A stretch of DNA of 64,000 nucleotides from assembly GCA_000149265.1 (NCBI GenBank), contig CH003363.1, forward strand, positions 26,970 through 90,969. The letters are read 5' to 3'. The position numbers and the translations under genes are program-made. The notes under the pieces were generated by a model. It did no database searches, was not told the DNA's origin, and was given only the letters and a program-made list of their open reading frames with translations. Source of the DNA: Ciona savignyi. Lineage: Eukaryota; Chordata; Ascidiacea; Phlebobranchia; Cionidae. Shown here piece by piece: positions 12,101-22,239 of the stretch (position 1 is the first letter of the stretch; every line of letters begins with the position of its first letter).

Positions 12101-13774
12101 TTAAAATATCAATTTCTTAACTAGAATACTTAATTTAGAAAACATGGATATTAAGTTTGGATTTGTAACTTGGGAGCCCATTAGTTTCTTCTTGCAGAAA
12201 TATACGTTATACTCTTTGTATATAATATAACATGAGGTTTGAGTAACCAGACCCTTGTTGGTACCATTCATAAAGTATATAGATACCAAGTATGGATTGG
12301 GGACTAGGGAACCTGTAGCATCTCGTATAAATATTAGTTTTAATTTATTTCATGTTTAATATATTTTATGTTTTAAATTTCTTTTTTGGCGTTTGAGGTT
12401 TAACGACTCTTACGTGTTTTATTATTCTTTACGTAATTTTCACCTTGTACTGGCCTTTGGAATTCGTCTGTTTAAATCTTTAACATAGTTTTCCCACTTA
12501 ATTTCCCGCAGTTAGTAAAACGTGCAGACGTGAAACTTCTCGCACCAAAACTTTTCGGACCTCGTTTATATTCTGGAATTCAAACAGTAAAATATAACCA
12601 GTACCAAACTAAGTAACTTACTTCGCGAACGAAACTGTTATATTTAAAGACGCAGAATACAACTACACTGGATCAAAAATTAGACTTAGAACTTGAGATC
12701 TAGACTTTACAAATCGTGGCTACTACAATAATTAGTATAGGCGTTCTGTGAAGAGTGAACTTAGACTTTCCGCTGCGCAGCTCGCGAGAGACCGTGAGGC
12801 AGCCTGCTAAATCCAGATTAGCCAACGCTCCTGCACCAGCTGTCAAACTAAAAGATCCCTGTGAAATTGGACACGCACCTTCCCGAAACGAACAATTTCC
12901 GAGGTCAACTTCAACTAGTAGAAGTTTCAAGTACATTGGCAACGACGAGTGGCCCAACGAAAGTCATCTAAGAATCAAAAACAAGCAACTTCAAGCATCA
13001 AGTAAGAAACTCCCCAATTTCGCTGGACGACGTTGGTGACTATTCAACAAAACAACGCTAACGCTCACAATTCAAATCAAGTTTATAAGCATCGTCTCTA
13101 CAAGCACGAAGAGCAAACGCGCCTTCAACAAGTGCTACATGCACTGTGTCTCAAACAAGGTCAGTAACGCTTTCACGTTTATGCTATCATGAACCTGATT
13201 AAATGATGCCATGCTGCACCAATCTATCCGGTATAATAGGCGTATCTACACGTTGAACGAGGTTTTGTTTTGTTCCCTCGCGCCAGATTTTCAATGTTAC
13301 CGCCGACGAGGCGTTAGTTTTCTTTTAATCGCCTCACGCAAATTATGCGTCTTGTTCACGCTATTCGACTTTTGTTTCTTATCCTTTGCTAAAAAACACA
13401 TTTGTGGAAACAAACTACGAATGTAATAGCTAATAGTTTATACTCGATGTGTTTAACTTTAACCAATATTTAAGGTGGCTTAGTTTCAGATGAACAAGTT
13501 ACCTCTCGTACTTACGCTAGTTTTTTTCCCCTTTTTAAATCACGTGTCGTCTTGTTTTTTCCCAATCTTTTACCGGTAAACAGAGAAAATAATAACTAAA
13601 CTAAAATTCAACAGCGTTTGAAAAATAAGTTTCGAATATTACTGAAGAATTAGTTTATGTGGTTCAATAAATCGAGAAATTGTTTTAAGCGTTCGTGGAA
13701 TAGGGTTAACCAAGATTAAATTGTTACAATAAGATGTTTTCCCATATACAAAATGTTTACACTCAACTTAAAGC
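9198..13774. other. Long region without a convincing gene
   Basis: AT-rich DNA. Items seen: a SINE family B copy at about 11615-11700 (plus); TGACGTCA palindromes at 9663 and 10618; an (AT)n run near 10440-10457. A more GC-rich patch at about 12745-13040 holds a 94-codon plus-strand frame with no ATG start, containing a GTAAGA donor-like site near 12994. It could be an isolated exon of an unknown gene, but I could not tie it to any family. No other coding signal was found. Confidence 0.45.
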
Positions 13775-13778
13775 AAAA
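13775..13778 (-). terminator. RNA polymerase III terminator (T4) of the 5S gene
   Basis: Four Ts on the minus strand two bases past the 3' end of the 5S sequence, in a GCG-TTTT-GC context. Confidence 0.8.
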
Positions 13779-13779
13779 C

Positions 13780-13897
13780 GCCTACAACACCCGGTATTCC
13801 CAGGCGGTCACCCATCCAAGTACTAACCGGGCCCGACGTTGCTTAACTTCCCAGATCGGACGAGATGGGGTGTGCTCAACGTGGTATGGTCGTAGGC
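13780..13897 (-). rRNA. 5S ribosomal RNA
   Basis: Read on the minus strand the sequence starts GCCTACGACCATACCAC and ends ACCGGGTGTTGTAGGC. It contains the conserved internal control region (AGCAACGTCGGGCC, GGTTAGTACTTGGATGGG, GACCGCCTGGGAATACC), and the two ends pair as helix I. About 118 nt, the normal 5S length. It is transcribed by RNA polymerase III from the internal A-box/IE/C-box promoter. A TTTT run follows directly (minus strand, 13775-13778). It is a single copy here, not part of a visible tandem array. Confidence 0.95.
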
Positions 13898-14015
13898 GCT
13901 GAATTTACGCGAAACAGCCCTTTTAAACTTCATATGTTTAACGGTTAATCGTTAATGCAATAAAATTGTAATTTTGTAAAGTATTTTATTTCTATGAGGT
14001 TTAAATTCCCTGCAT

Positions 14016-14168
14016 TTTTGAACGCTCGCCGATTAAGTTAATGCTGTGTTTCGTTGATTACTTAATTGCCTGCTTTTCTGTATATTTGGTTGTACCTTTT
14101 TCGCTTTAAGTTAGTTACGAGTTGTGGAGTTGACGGTTGTTTGAATAAATTGTGCTGAAACGCTACAA
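14016..14168 (+). repeat. 5' LTR (153 bp)
   Basis: Identical by eye over 153 bases to 23725-23877. Contains AATAAA (in TTTGAATAAATTG) near its 3' end, likely the retroelement's poly(A) signal, and ends GCTGAAACGCTACAA. The 3' LTR is preceded by TGTG, so the true LTR may begin with TG four bases earlier. The 5' copy reads TGCA-T at that place. Confidence 0.93.
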
Positions 14169-14172
14169 TTTT

Positions 14173-14190
14173 TGGCGTCCCTGGCTGGGC
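14173..14190 (+). promoter_or_regulatory. Retrotransposon primer-binding site
   Basis: TGGCGTCCCTGGCTGGG lies four bases after the 5' LTR. It starts with TGG, the complement of a tRNA CCA end, at the position expected for the minus-strand primer site. The tRNA was not identified. Confidence 0.65.
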
Positions 14191-14200
14191 TATACTGAAT

Positions 14201-14836
14201 ATGGAAGAAATAATCGAAGGGATCCGAAAACAGTTCGATAAGCTACAGCTGGACGAGAAGGTGCAGGCGGGTCTCGTACAGATAATCAAGAAGGAAGCTG
14301 ACGGTTCTCCTGCGTTAACTGAGGTCGCATCGACAGAAAAGGTTGGTTGTAGTGGACAATCGGTGAAGCCGTTCAGGTCCGACGTAGCCCTAAAAATGCC
14401 GTTTAATGGCCATATTTCATGGCCGGATTTTAAACAACAATTTAAGAACATTGCAAAAGTAAATAATTGGGATGATGCACAAATGGGATTACAGTTAGCT
14501 TGTTGCCTACAGGGAGATGCGTTAATGGTTCAAGCAGGTTTGCCACAAGAACATCGGTGGAATTTTCAATCATTGGTTGGTGCATTTGATCGCAAATACG
14601 CTCCTAAAAGTTCATGTCGGTCAAAGGCCATATTCTATAGTGCGGTTAGAGGAAGCAATGAGAATTTAATAGATTTCTCTTATAGATTGCGCGTATTGCT
14701 TCACAACGCACATCCCGAATTGAAGGAGGATAAAGAGGCCATTTTAATTGAAAACATATGCTTCAGGCATAGGAGTGGCCTCTCTACGGCACGCCATTAT
14801 ATTACAGAACCCGAAGACGTTGGAACATGGCGGTAG
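14201..14836 (+). pseudogene. Retrotransposon gag (capsid part)
   Basis: A 211-codon frame beginning MEEIIEGIRKQFDKL, a helical N-terminus, then a gypsy-type capsid region (WPDFKQQFKNIAKV; …LQLACCLQGDAL…; …KYAPKSS…). It ends in TAG at 14834-14836 while the zinc knuckle continues in the -1 frame from about 14827. The overlap is only about 10 bases and has no obvious slippery heptamer, so a disabling indel is more likely than programmed frameshifting. Confidence 0.8.
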
Positions 14837-15636
14837 ACTTGGTCCTGAAACTTGAAGACCGAGATGGTGTAAATTCCGATCGGACGAAATTCTCATACCC
14901 GGAGGAAGGTACCGATAATTGTTTTTATTGTGGTCAATCTGGTCATTGGAAGCGAGAATGCAATCTGCGAATATTGCATGCCCGAGATAATGCGAATCGT
15001 CGACCAAATTTTAATCGGGCACGGATCAAACTTTTAAGGATTGGCGAAGAAGGCCGACCGCCAATCCAGTGTTACATGGCCAAAATTAGACCTGTAGACT
15101 CTACTCTTCATTTATTTTTGCCGTGCACGGTACAAAATGTTAATTTTAATTTTTTATTGGATACCGGCTCGGGTGCAACCGTGATTAATCGGCCTTCCGT
15201 TTATCAGCGTATTTTTAACCCCCCAACATTGATCCGTCCCAAGGAGAACTCTTATCGGTTGAGGGCAATCCCGATTCGCTGTTATGGCCGAATGATGACG
15301 AAGCTATGCTTTCGTGGGCTGGAGATGTCGCATCGTGTCGCTGTGGCAGATATTGCGGGTTGTGATGGCATCTTAGGTTTGGATATTTTAAGTCGCGCCG
15401 GTTGTGTGATAGACCTTGTCAACAACAAAATATGTTTAAAGGGAAAAATGTTAACTCTGGGAATTAATCAACCACTGGTTTTACTACCACAAAAGGCGAT
15501 TGGAAGAAAAATGACCCAACATGAACTGTCGATTCCCGACCATCTTTTATGTATTACTGAAAATTTGAACCATCTATCGGATGACCAAAAACAAAAAGCA
15601 ATTCAACTAATAACTGACTATAGTGATTTGTTTTAA
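14827..15636 (+). pseudogene. Retrotransposon nucleocapsid zinc knuckle and aspartic protease
   Basis: Frame contains a CX2CX4HX4C knuckle (CFYCGQSGHWKREC, about 14920-14961) and a retropepsin active site LLDTGSGAT (about 15154-15180), with the second structural motif GILGLDIL near 15370. It stops at TAA (15634-15636), directly before and in the same frame as the reverse-transcriptase region, so this stop splits what should be one pol frame. Confidence 0.85.
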
Positions 15637-16128
15637 ACAGAAAGTGGATATTTAGGTCACACGGACGTGGTGCGTCACCAAATAAACACCGGGGATGCGC
15701 GACCCATTCGGCAAAGGCCTCGTCGGATGTCGCTTGCTAAACAACGAATGGTGGAGGAAGAGTTGGACAAAATGTTGGCCTCTGGCATCATAGAGCCCAG
15801 TCGCAGTCCGTGGTCATCGCCTGTGGTTCTGGTCACAAAAAAAGATGGCACGCCACGATTTTGCGTAGATTTTAGAAAACTGAACGAAATAACAAAAAAA
15901 GATTCTTATCCTTTACCCAGGATGGAGGACATGCTGGACATGCTAAGTGGCTCCAGTTGTTTTAGCACTCTTGATTTAGCCAGTGGATATTGGCAAGTAG
16001 AAATGGATAAGAATGACCGTAAAAAAACTGCATTTACCGTGGCTGGAAAGGGATTATTTCAATTTAAGGTAATGTGTTTCGGCTTGACTAACGCTCCGGG
16101 CACGTTTGAACGTTTAATGGAGTCTGTA
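15637..16128 (+). pseudogene. Reverse transcriptase, N-terminal half (5' of the nested insertion)
   Basis: In the same frame as the protease after the TAA. Motifs: WSSPVVLVTKKDGTPRFCVDFRKLN (RT block 1-2), FSTLDLASGYWQVEM (block 3, first catalytic Asp), KTAFTV…FQFKVMCFGLTNAPGTF (block 4). The coding sequence breaks off at the TA dinucleotide 16127-16128, where a DNA transposon has inserted. Removing the insertion and one TA restores frame with the half at 21201. Confidence 0.92.
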
Positions 16129-16835
16129 CCCAGTCACGAAGTATCTTCGAACTATCTATGGCCGGTTATCAGGATCGACCGGCATATGTTTGATTTATAT
16201 AACCTATGGCCGTACAAACATAATCCAAACTTATATATATGTGTCATGTTCGTATATTCTATGGCTGGCCATACTCTGGTGTTACATATATGGCCCACTC
16301 GCGATAATCCCTACAAAAAAAACATAGCCTATTTTTTGTCTGTGGCGTTTGAACGATTTAGCCACACATGGCCGATCTGACATAAACCAGCTGAAACTCG
16401 TACGTTGCTGTCTTGTTGGCAGGATTACAGAACCAAAGAAACCTTTGTTTTAAATTTAATTATCATTCTGTGGTGGAGAATAATTTATTATTTTGGTAAA
16501 TTTATTGATTATTTTCCACTTTTCATGGCTTCAGTCCTACAGCAACCAGTCCGCCGAACTTAACACGTAATCAAAAGAATAGAACAATTTGTTTAAATAT
16601 GTGTTATTTTTGGATAACAGTTATTCAAGCAAATAAGTGAACATTTTATGTATAAAATTGTTTTAGAAATATAATGTTTTGTTTTATAAATTCTTATTGA
16701 GCAACACTTTTTCCCGCGCATAAATGTGCCGTTCGCTCTTAATTGTGTCGTATTGCACCACGTGATCTGTTTCTTTCCGCCTTCACAGTTCAAATTTGCG
16801 ATATGAACTAGTAGCGTCTAGCGTGTGGTGTGTAA

Positions 16836-18995
16836 AGGGCTCCACACACATATAGCGTTTCGCGTCAAAACCTCGCGTCTGCCGTAAAACTCCTTGCGTC
16901 GGGTCATGCACACACTCGCGCCAGACAAACGCAAGACGAGAGAAGTGGCTCAATAGCGTCAAACGTCAGAGTTAAGGGCTCCACACACATATAGCGTTTC
17001 GCGTCAAAACCTCGCGTCTGCCGTAAAACTCCGTCTGGCGTCGGGCTCATGCACACACCTGACGCGCCGGATGACAAGACGCAAGACGAGAGAAGGATGG
17101 CTCAATACGCGTCAAACGTCAGGAGCGCTTTAAAAATATTTTAACTTTTGCGCAAGACGCAATAGGTAGGAAAATGAAAGAGACACTGTTTTAAGTTGAT
17201 TATTTCAATTAAAATCACAGGTAGACCAGAGAATAAGTAAATAAGGATTATTTAAGTATAGCATTATAACAATTATTTGTTTAGTTGGTTTTAAATATCA
17301 TTTATACTAAGTTTTAGCCCAATTTTTGTATGACATAGATCCAAAAATGTCAAAAACAGATTTTAATGAGTTACTGATTAATTTGGTACAAGCAAGTCCT
17401 CATCTGTATGATTCCAAGAATCAGTATTATAAGGATACAATGAGAAAAGAAAATACCTGGACTTACATTAGTGGCCAAATAGGAGAACCAGGTACGGTAC
17501 CGGTAGTTTATTGTTTAATAAGGGTTTATTTTATGTGTGAATTGAAACACAATGTTTGTTGAATTTCATGTTGAACATTTATTAGCAGAGGCATGTATGA
17601 TATGGAGAAGTTTAAGGAATGGATTTTCAAGAGAGAAAAAAAAGCAGATAAATGAAAGTGAGCGGATCCGGTGCGGCCACATGTTCAACATGGGAACATG
17701 ATGAAAATATGCAATTTTTGCAAGATCACCTTTGTCACCGATTGTAAGTACCGGTATCGGTTTGTATTGTTTATAAAATGTAACATGTTTCCATTAAATA
17801 ATACAGTTAGCACACATTGCTTAACCCAAGTACAGGTACCAGTAGTTTAATAGGTTTAACCAGTATACTGGTGAAGTAATAACTAACAGGCACACATGAC
17901 ACAACACAGGGATAGTTCTGGTAAACTAAACACCCCAACAGAACTATCTATCCGTGACGTCAACAATAGATTGCCCTTCGCCTGCTGAATCGCTACAGTC
18001 TGCACAACAGCACAAAAGAAGAAAGCTGGATTTTAAAGTTGATTTGCAGGTGGTTATTTTCATATTGTACATACCTTGTTTGTGTGTAAACAACTTTGTT
18101 TACCATTGTACATCGGTTTATTTTGCTCTTGCAATGTCTAATTGAAAATATTCAGATTTATGTGGACCACTACCAGTTAATTTTTTATTAATCGTTATTT
18201 GATTCTAGATATCCACAGCTCTAATAACCACTCACTTTATTACTAGGAAGACCTCATACATATTCTGGAGAGAAATTCCGAATATATGAAAAAGTGCAGC
18301 TCAGGCCAACATTGTGCAGGATGATATGTATGATAGTTTTGGAAAATTGACTGTTGCTAAACTATATAGTTTCAATGGAAACAGCCGATGAAGCTATGGC
18401 TGCAATTGTGCAGATATTGTTAACTCTGTAACTTTCATATTGAACATACCAGTCATTGTAAATGCAAATTTGTTATTTGGTATCAATGAATTGTAAAGCA
18501 TGCAGCTAGTTGTAAATAATATTTTTATTTATATTTCAGTGTTATTATATTTCTTTAGTCATATACACTGCCTTTCCAAGCCAACTGTAATAGTTAATTT
18601 TTCATTTCATAGCACTGTATTGCTCTTTCTTCGTTTGATATTTTGCAATAAAAAAAATGTCAAGTAAGTTGTTTGTTATATGAAAATGATGTAAAAAATA
18701 TAAAAAGAACATAAGTAAAAAAAAGAGTGGTTATATGTCTAGAAACATGTGACAATAAAGTGAAGAGATTGGACATTATATTTTGCTTAATTCGTTTTTT
18801 TACTGGTGAAAACAATCGTTCTAATGGCCAGTAAACAAAACCACGTGGGAATGTTTTGACGCAATACGTCATCATGAACGCGAGTGTGTGTGCATGGTCT
18901 GGCGTCTCTCTAAAACGCAACGCCTGACGAGAAGGATGACGAGACGCGAGAAACGCGAAGGATTGCGCAAAACGCTATATGTGTGTGGAGCGCTT
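16836..18995 (+). mobile_element. PIF/Harbinger-like element with MADF-type gene remnant
   Basis: Ends AGGGCTCCACACACATATAG at 16836 and, in reverse, AAGCGCTCCACACACATATAG from 18995, each flanked by TAA (16833-16835, 18996-18998). The 3-bp TWA target site is typical of PIF/Harbinger. Both ends are rich in GCGTC/GACGC words. The left end is duplicated: 16836-16974 and 16975-17120 are diverged copies of the same ~140-bp terminus. It encodes no recognisable DDE transposase, only a MADF-like gene remnant, which matches the second (Myb/SANT-like) gene of Harbinger elements. Confidence 0.75.
17347..18325 (+). pseudogene. MADF (Myb/SANT-like) DNA-binding protein remnant of the Harbinger-like element
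   Basis: Exon 17347-17491 begins MSKTDFNELLINLVQASPHL and ends before GTACGG. It has the MADF hallmark LI-x-LV…P-x-LYD…YKD…W-x-I. An exon starting about 17590 (after TTAGCAG) reads EACMIWRSLRNGFSREKKK, the W-x-x-LR…R second half of MADF. A one-base frame change then separates it from SGSGAATCSTWEHDENMQFL, the Ser-Gly-rich linker and W…QFL motif usual in MADF proteins. Further possible exons are 17954-18050 and about 18247-18310 (EDLIHILERNSEYM). The role in intact elements is to recruit transposase to the transposon ends and the nucleus. Confidence 0.65.
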
Positions 18996-19366
18996 TAACT
19001 GTTTAAAGTTATGGCAACGTTAATTTAAGATTTCTTGTCCAAAGAGATGCATCTACATGATTTGAAGATACCAGGTACGAAATTAAAACTACAATGTTAA
19101 TACTAAAAGCAGAAATAATGAGATACGGACGCTTGTGTTTTGTAACAGTTAGCCTATTTAAGTCTTTATATATATTATAATGGATACTGACATGTTCATG
19201 TATATCCTGTGTGTGTTCACTTTACCACTTAACCATGCGGCTACATATTAAAGGGAATACTGTAGAATAATTGTTAAAATAAATTTGTAATCTACAGATG
19301 TTCTGCTGTGCATAAGGCATGCACGTGCTAAGTACGCTGATATCACAAGTGACATAAAGAAAGTGC

Positions 19367-20455
19367 TTAACTCTTTGCCTCCCAACTCGCGATATATCGC
19401 GAGTTGGTGAACAAACATGGTGTCCCGCGTCCCTATATATAGGGGCAAATCTAAAATGCGATTTCTCCGCAACGCGTAATGTTAGAGAGCTCAGCTATGG
19501 CTCATTCGATCAAGGAAAGCCTGAAATTTATTCTCTGTAATTATCTTGGAGAAATATTCAAAATGTGAGGAGTGATAGCCTTTCTTTTTCAAGGCTTCGC
19601 CTGTGTTTTTGCTGAATTTTACACGAGTTTACACGTGACTAACTCAGCGAATAGGAGTCGTGTTAAATTGGGGAGAAGCTCTTTTTGTCAAGCAAGTGTT
19701 TCTTTACATTCTCTGTGAATTTCGTGCCGTTGAGATAAAAAGGAGAGCGTTGGTGACGTTTTCGCAGCAGGCGGTTATGCTTCGTGTTCACCAAAGCATG
19801 AATCCAGCTGGGCCTGCTGAGCGCACGATAAAGAAAAAGGCGGCGAGACTAGCTAGTTCGGTGTGCCCTGCTTTGAAGAATATTGGATATAGTATTTGCG
19901 TTTGTTTGGTTTTGTATGCCCCTTTTACACTTCCTTCACTGTTCTTTTTTATACTTTTTACTATTTTAGTTCTACAAAACTAAAAACTTCAATGCGTTTT
20001 GGTTCAAGTTTTCATAATATAGTCAGAAAAAAGGGAAATTTCAATTACAAATAGTAAAAAAACTACTGAAGATAGAAATACAGTTCGAATTTTCCTGAGT
20101 ACAAAAACTATTAGACAATCTACATTCCAATTTTCATATCATTTGGGCATTCCAATAATAAGTGAGTATTTCGTTTGTCAGTGCACCTCAAATTTTTCAA
20201 AGTCGAGCAGAATTTTCTTTGCATAAAAAGTGGTGTTCACTAAAGTTTACATAATATATTCTTTATTAGAGGTAGATTTTAGATGTGCAGCTTGTTTAAA
20301 AGAGGGGTAAATTATCTTTCCAACCATACTAAATATTAAATCATAGCATAAACTTTAGAAAAACTGTGCTAATTTGAAAATGACTAAAAATTGTAAAAAA
20401 CACTGCGGGACAGCATGTTTGAATTAATGCATTTGGCCGGGAGTGAAAGAGTTAA
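19367..20455. mobile_element. piggyBac-like MITE
   Basis: Flanked by TTAA on both sides (19367-19370 and 20452-20455). Ends CTCTTTGCCTCCCA and, from the right, CTCTTTCACTCCCG match in 11 of 14 positions and resemble known piggyBac termini (CCCTTTGCCTGCCA-like). About 1.08 kb without TSD. A plus-strand frame at 19660-19983 shows no resemblance to a piggyBac transposase, so it is probably non-autonomous. Confidence 0.75.
19382..19407. repeat. Perfect 26-bp palindrome next to the piggyBac-like end
   Basis: Half-site CCAACTCGCGATA followed directly by its exact reverse complement. It starts 11 bases inside the left transposon end, a place where transposase or host factors could bind. Confidence 0.9.
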
Positions 20456-20849
20456 TGGTGTATGTGACTGGGAGAAAGGCAGGGCTGGAAGAGCCGGTTT
20501 GTTTAAGACAACACCAGTCAAACACATAGCTAACTGGATGCTTCAAGTGCAACGTCTCAAATATCAAGAAAGTCCCATAGTATATGCTACTTCAGGCTCC
20601 ACCTGATGATAGCTCAAGTGATGACACAGTTGAAGTGGACACATTTGGGACCGTATTCATTTAAATAATGATACTTTCCATATTTGGCAACTTGTTAAGG
20701 TTACCAAAGTTTCTTTTTCTATGCTTCACGCCTTCACCAAAGTTTCTTCTTGTGTACAATTTATTATTGACCTTATTCTTGTGATTTTTTTGCATCGCAA
20801 ATAAAATAGTTAACAAACAACAAGCTAATTCTAACTTAAACGTAGCTAG

Positions 20850-21095
20850 GAATCATATGTGGACAAAATACAAGAACCGTAGATAATAGGCAGCAATGGC
20901 CCCTGCACTGGCCGTTGTAACATTTCGGTTAAAAACCATACGTGGACAATATAAGAACCGTAGATAATAGGCAGCAATGGCCCCTGCACTGGCCGTTGTA
21001 ACATTTCGGTTAAGAACCATACGTGGACAATATAAGAACCGTAGATAATATCAGCAATGGCCCGTGCATTGGCCGTTGTAACATTTCGGGTACGT
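20850..21095. repeat. Three-copy ~81-bp tandem repeat
   Basis: Unit carries GCAGCAATGGCCCCTGCACTGG, CATTTCGGTTAA and ACGTGGACAATATAAGAACCG; unit starts lie near 20889, 20970 and 21052. It forms the right subterminal part of the TA-site DNA transposon. Confidence 0.85.
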
Positions 21096-21200
21096 CGGCC
21101 AAACACATATCTACCGGGTACCCTGACAAAAACTTGATCTGATCAAGACTGATTGGTAGATAACACATATATGCGCCATAGATAATTTCGTAACTGGGTA

Positions 21201-22238
21201 CTGAAGGGGTTGCTGCACAAAATCTGCGCCGTTTACATTGACGACGTCATCTGCTTTTCAAAGGATTTTAATGATAATCTATTGCATTTACAAAAAGTCT
21301 TTGACAGGTTGCGTCTCGCGGGTTTGAAATTAAAACCGAAAAAGTGTCAATTATTTCGTCGAAGCACCAAGTTTTTGGGGCATCTGGTATCTGCCGATGG
21401 AATCCGGTGCGATCCTGAGAAGACCGCAGCTGTACAGGAATGGCCAATTCCGGTCAACGTTAAAGAGGTACGAAGTTTTCTGGGATTTGCTTCTTACTAT
21501 AGAAGGTTTATTAGGAAGTTTGCGGAGAAGGCTACCCCCCTTAGTGCCCTTACCCATAAGAATCGCGTATTTAAGTGGACGGATGATTGTTCCGACGCAT
21601 TTACTCAGTTGCGCAAAGAGTTGGGCACGGCTCCTGTACTATCTTATCCCCTGTTTGATAGCCCCTTTGTGTTGGACACGGATGCTAGTGGTGTAGCTGT
21701 GGGAGGTGTGCTATCCCAAATGGTCGATGGAAACGAACAAGTGGTTGCATTTTATAGCAGCACGTTTAGTAAAACTGAACGAAACTACTGTGCAACCTAT
21801 CGTGAGCTTGTGGCTGCGGTTAAGGCGATAAAACATTTTCGACATTACTTGTGGGGAAGGAAGTTTACGTTACGCACCGATCACGCTTCCCTGAAATGGT
21901 TAGTTTCGTTTAAAGAACCAGAAGGGATGTTAGCTCGGTGGATTTCTATATTGGGGACCTACGATTTCGAAGTACTGCATCGCCCTGGGGAAAGACATTT
22001 AAATGCAGATGGGTTATCGCGCCGATGTTGTACTAGAAAGGAATGTGCGGATTGTTCCCAAATTTCACAAGAGAAATCCCCTCGGGTAGCTGTAAATTTA
22101 ATTTCACGTGCAAGTTCGACCGACTGCAATTGGCTAGATACTTGGAACGATTCTCAAATCAGACAGTGGCAAACGGAAGATCCCCAACTTTCGGTAGTTA
22201 TTCACTTAAAAAGTCAGAGCCAATACCCGCCCCAGTGA
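21201..22238 (+). pseudogene. Reverse transcriptase C-terminal half and RNase H
   Basis: Continues the RT after the nested insertion. Motifs: YIDDV (catalytic Asp pair, about 21235), KCQLF…FLGH (block 6-7), VRSFLGFASYYRRFI (connection). Then RNase H with VLDTDASGVAVGGVL and FTLRTDHASLKWL, then RPGERHLNADGLSR. The frame ends at 22238, and integrase continues in another frame, so there is an indel near 22230. Confidence 0.92.
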
Positions 22239-22239
22239 T

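Larger units (their letters stand above)
16129..21198 (+). mobile_element. DNA transposon inserted in the retrotransposon RT, itself carrying two more elements
   Basis: Inverted ends CCCAGTCACGAA (16129) and, reading inward from 21198, CCCAGTTACGAA; the next shared word is TATCTATGGC. TA is duplicated at both sides (16127-16128 and 21199-21200), and the empty site is recovered exactly because the RT reading frame rejoins. Because the junctions read GTAC-CCAGT and ACTGG-GTAC, a 4-bp GTAC duplication with CCAGT ends cannot be excluded. Without the nested Harbinger-like and piggyBac-like insertions the element is about 1.8 kb. No transposase was recognised. Subterminal regions are full of ATGGCC words (left, five copies in 16157-16380; right, in the 81-bp repeats). 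The TA site suggests a Tc1/mariner/pogo-type or another TA-targeting superfamily. Confidence 0.8.

Noticed and set aside
12755-13039. 94-codon plus-strand frame, possible gene
   Set aside because: No ATG start in frame, no family resemblance and no linked exons. Kept only as a remark in the intergenic entry.
14827-14836. Programmed -1 frameshift between gag and pol
   Set aside because: The overlap is only 10 bases and I see no slippery heptamer or downstream structure. Given the other breaks, a mutation is simpler.
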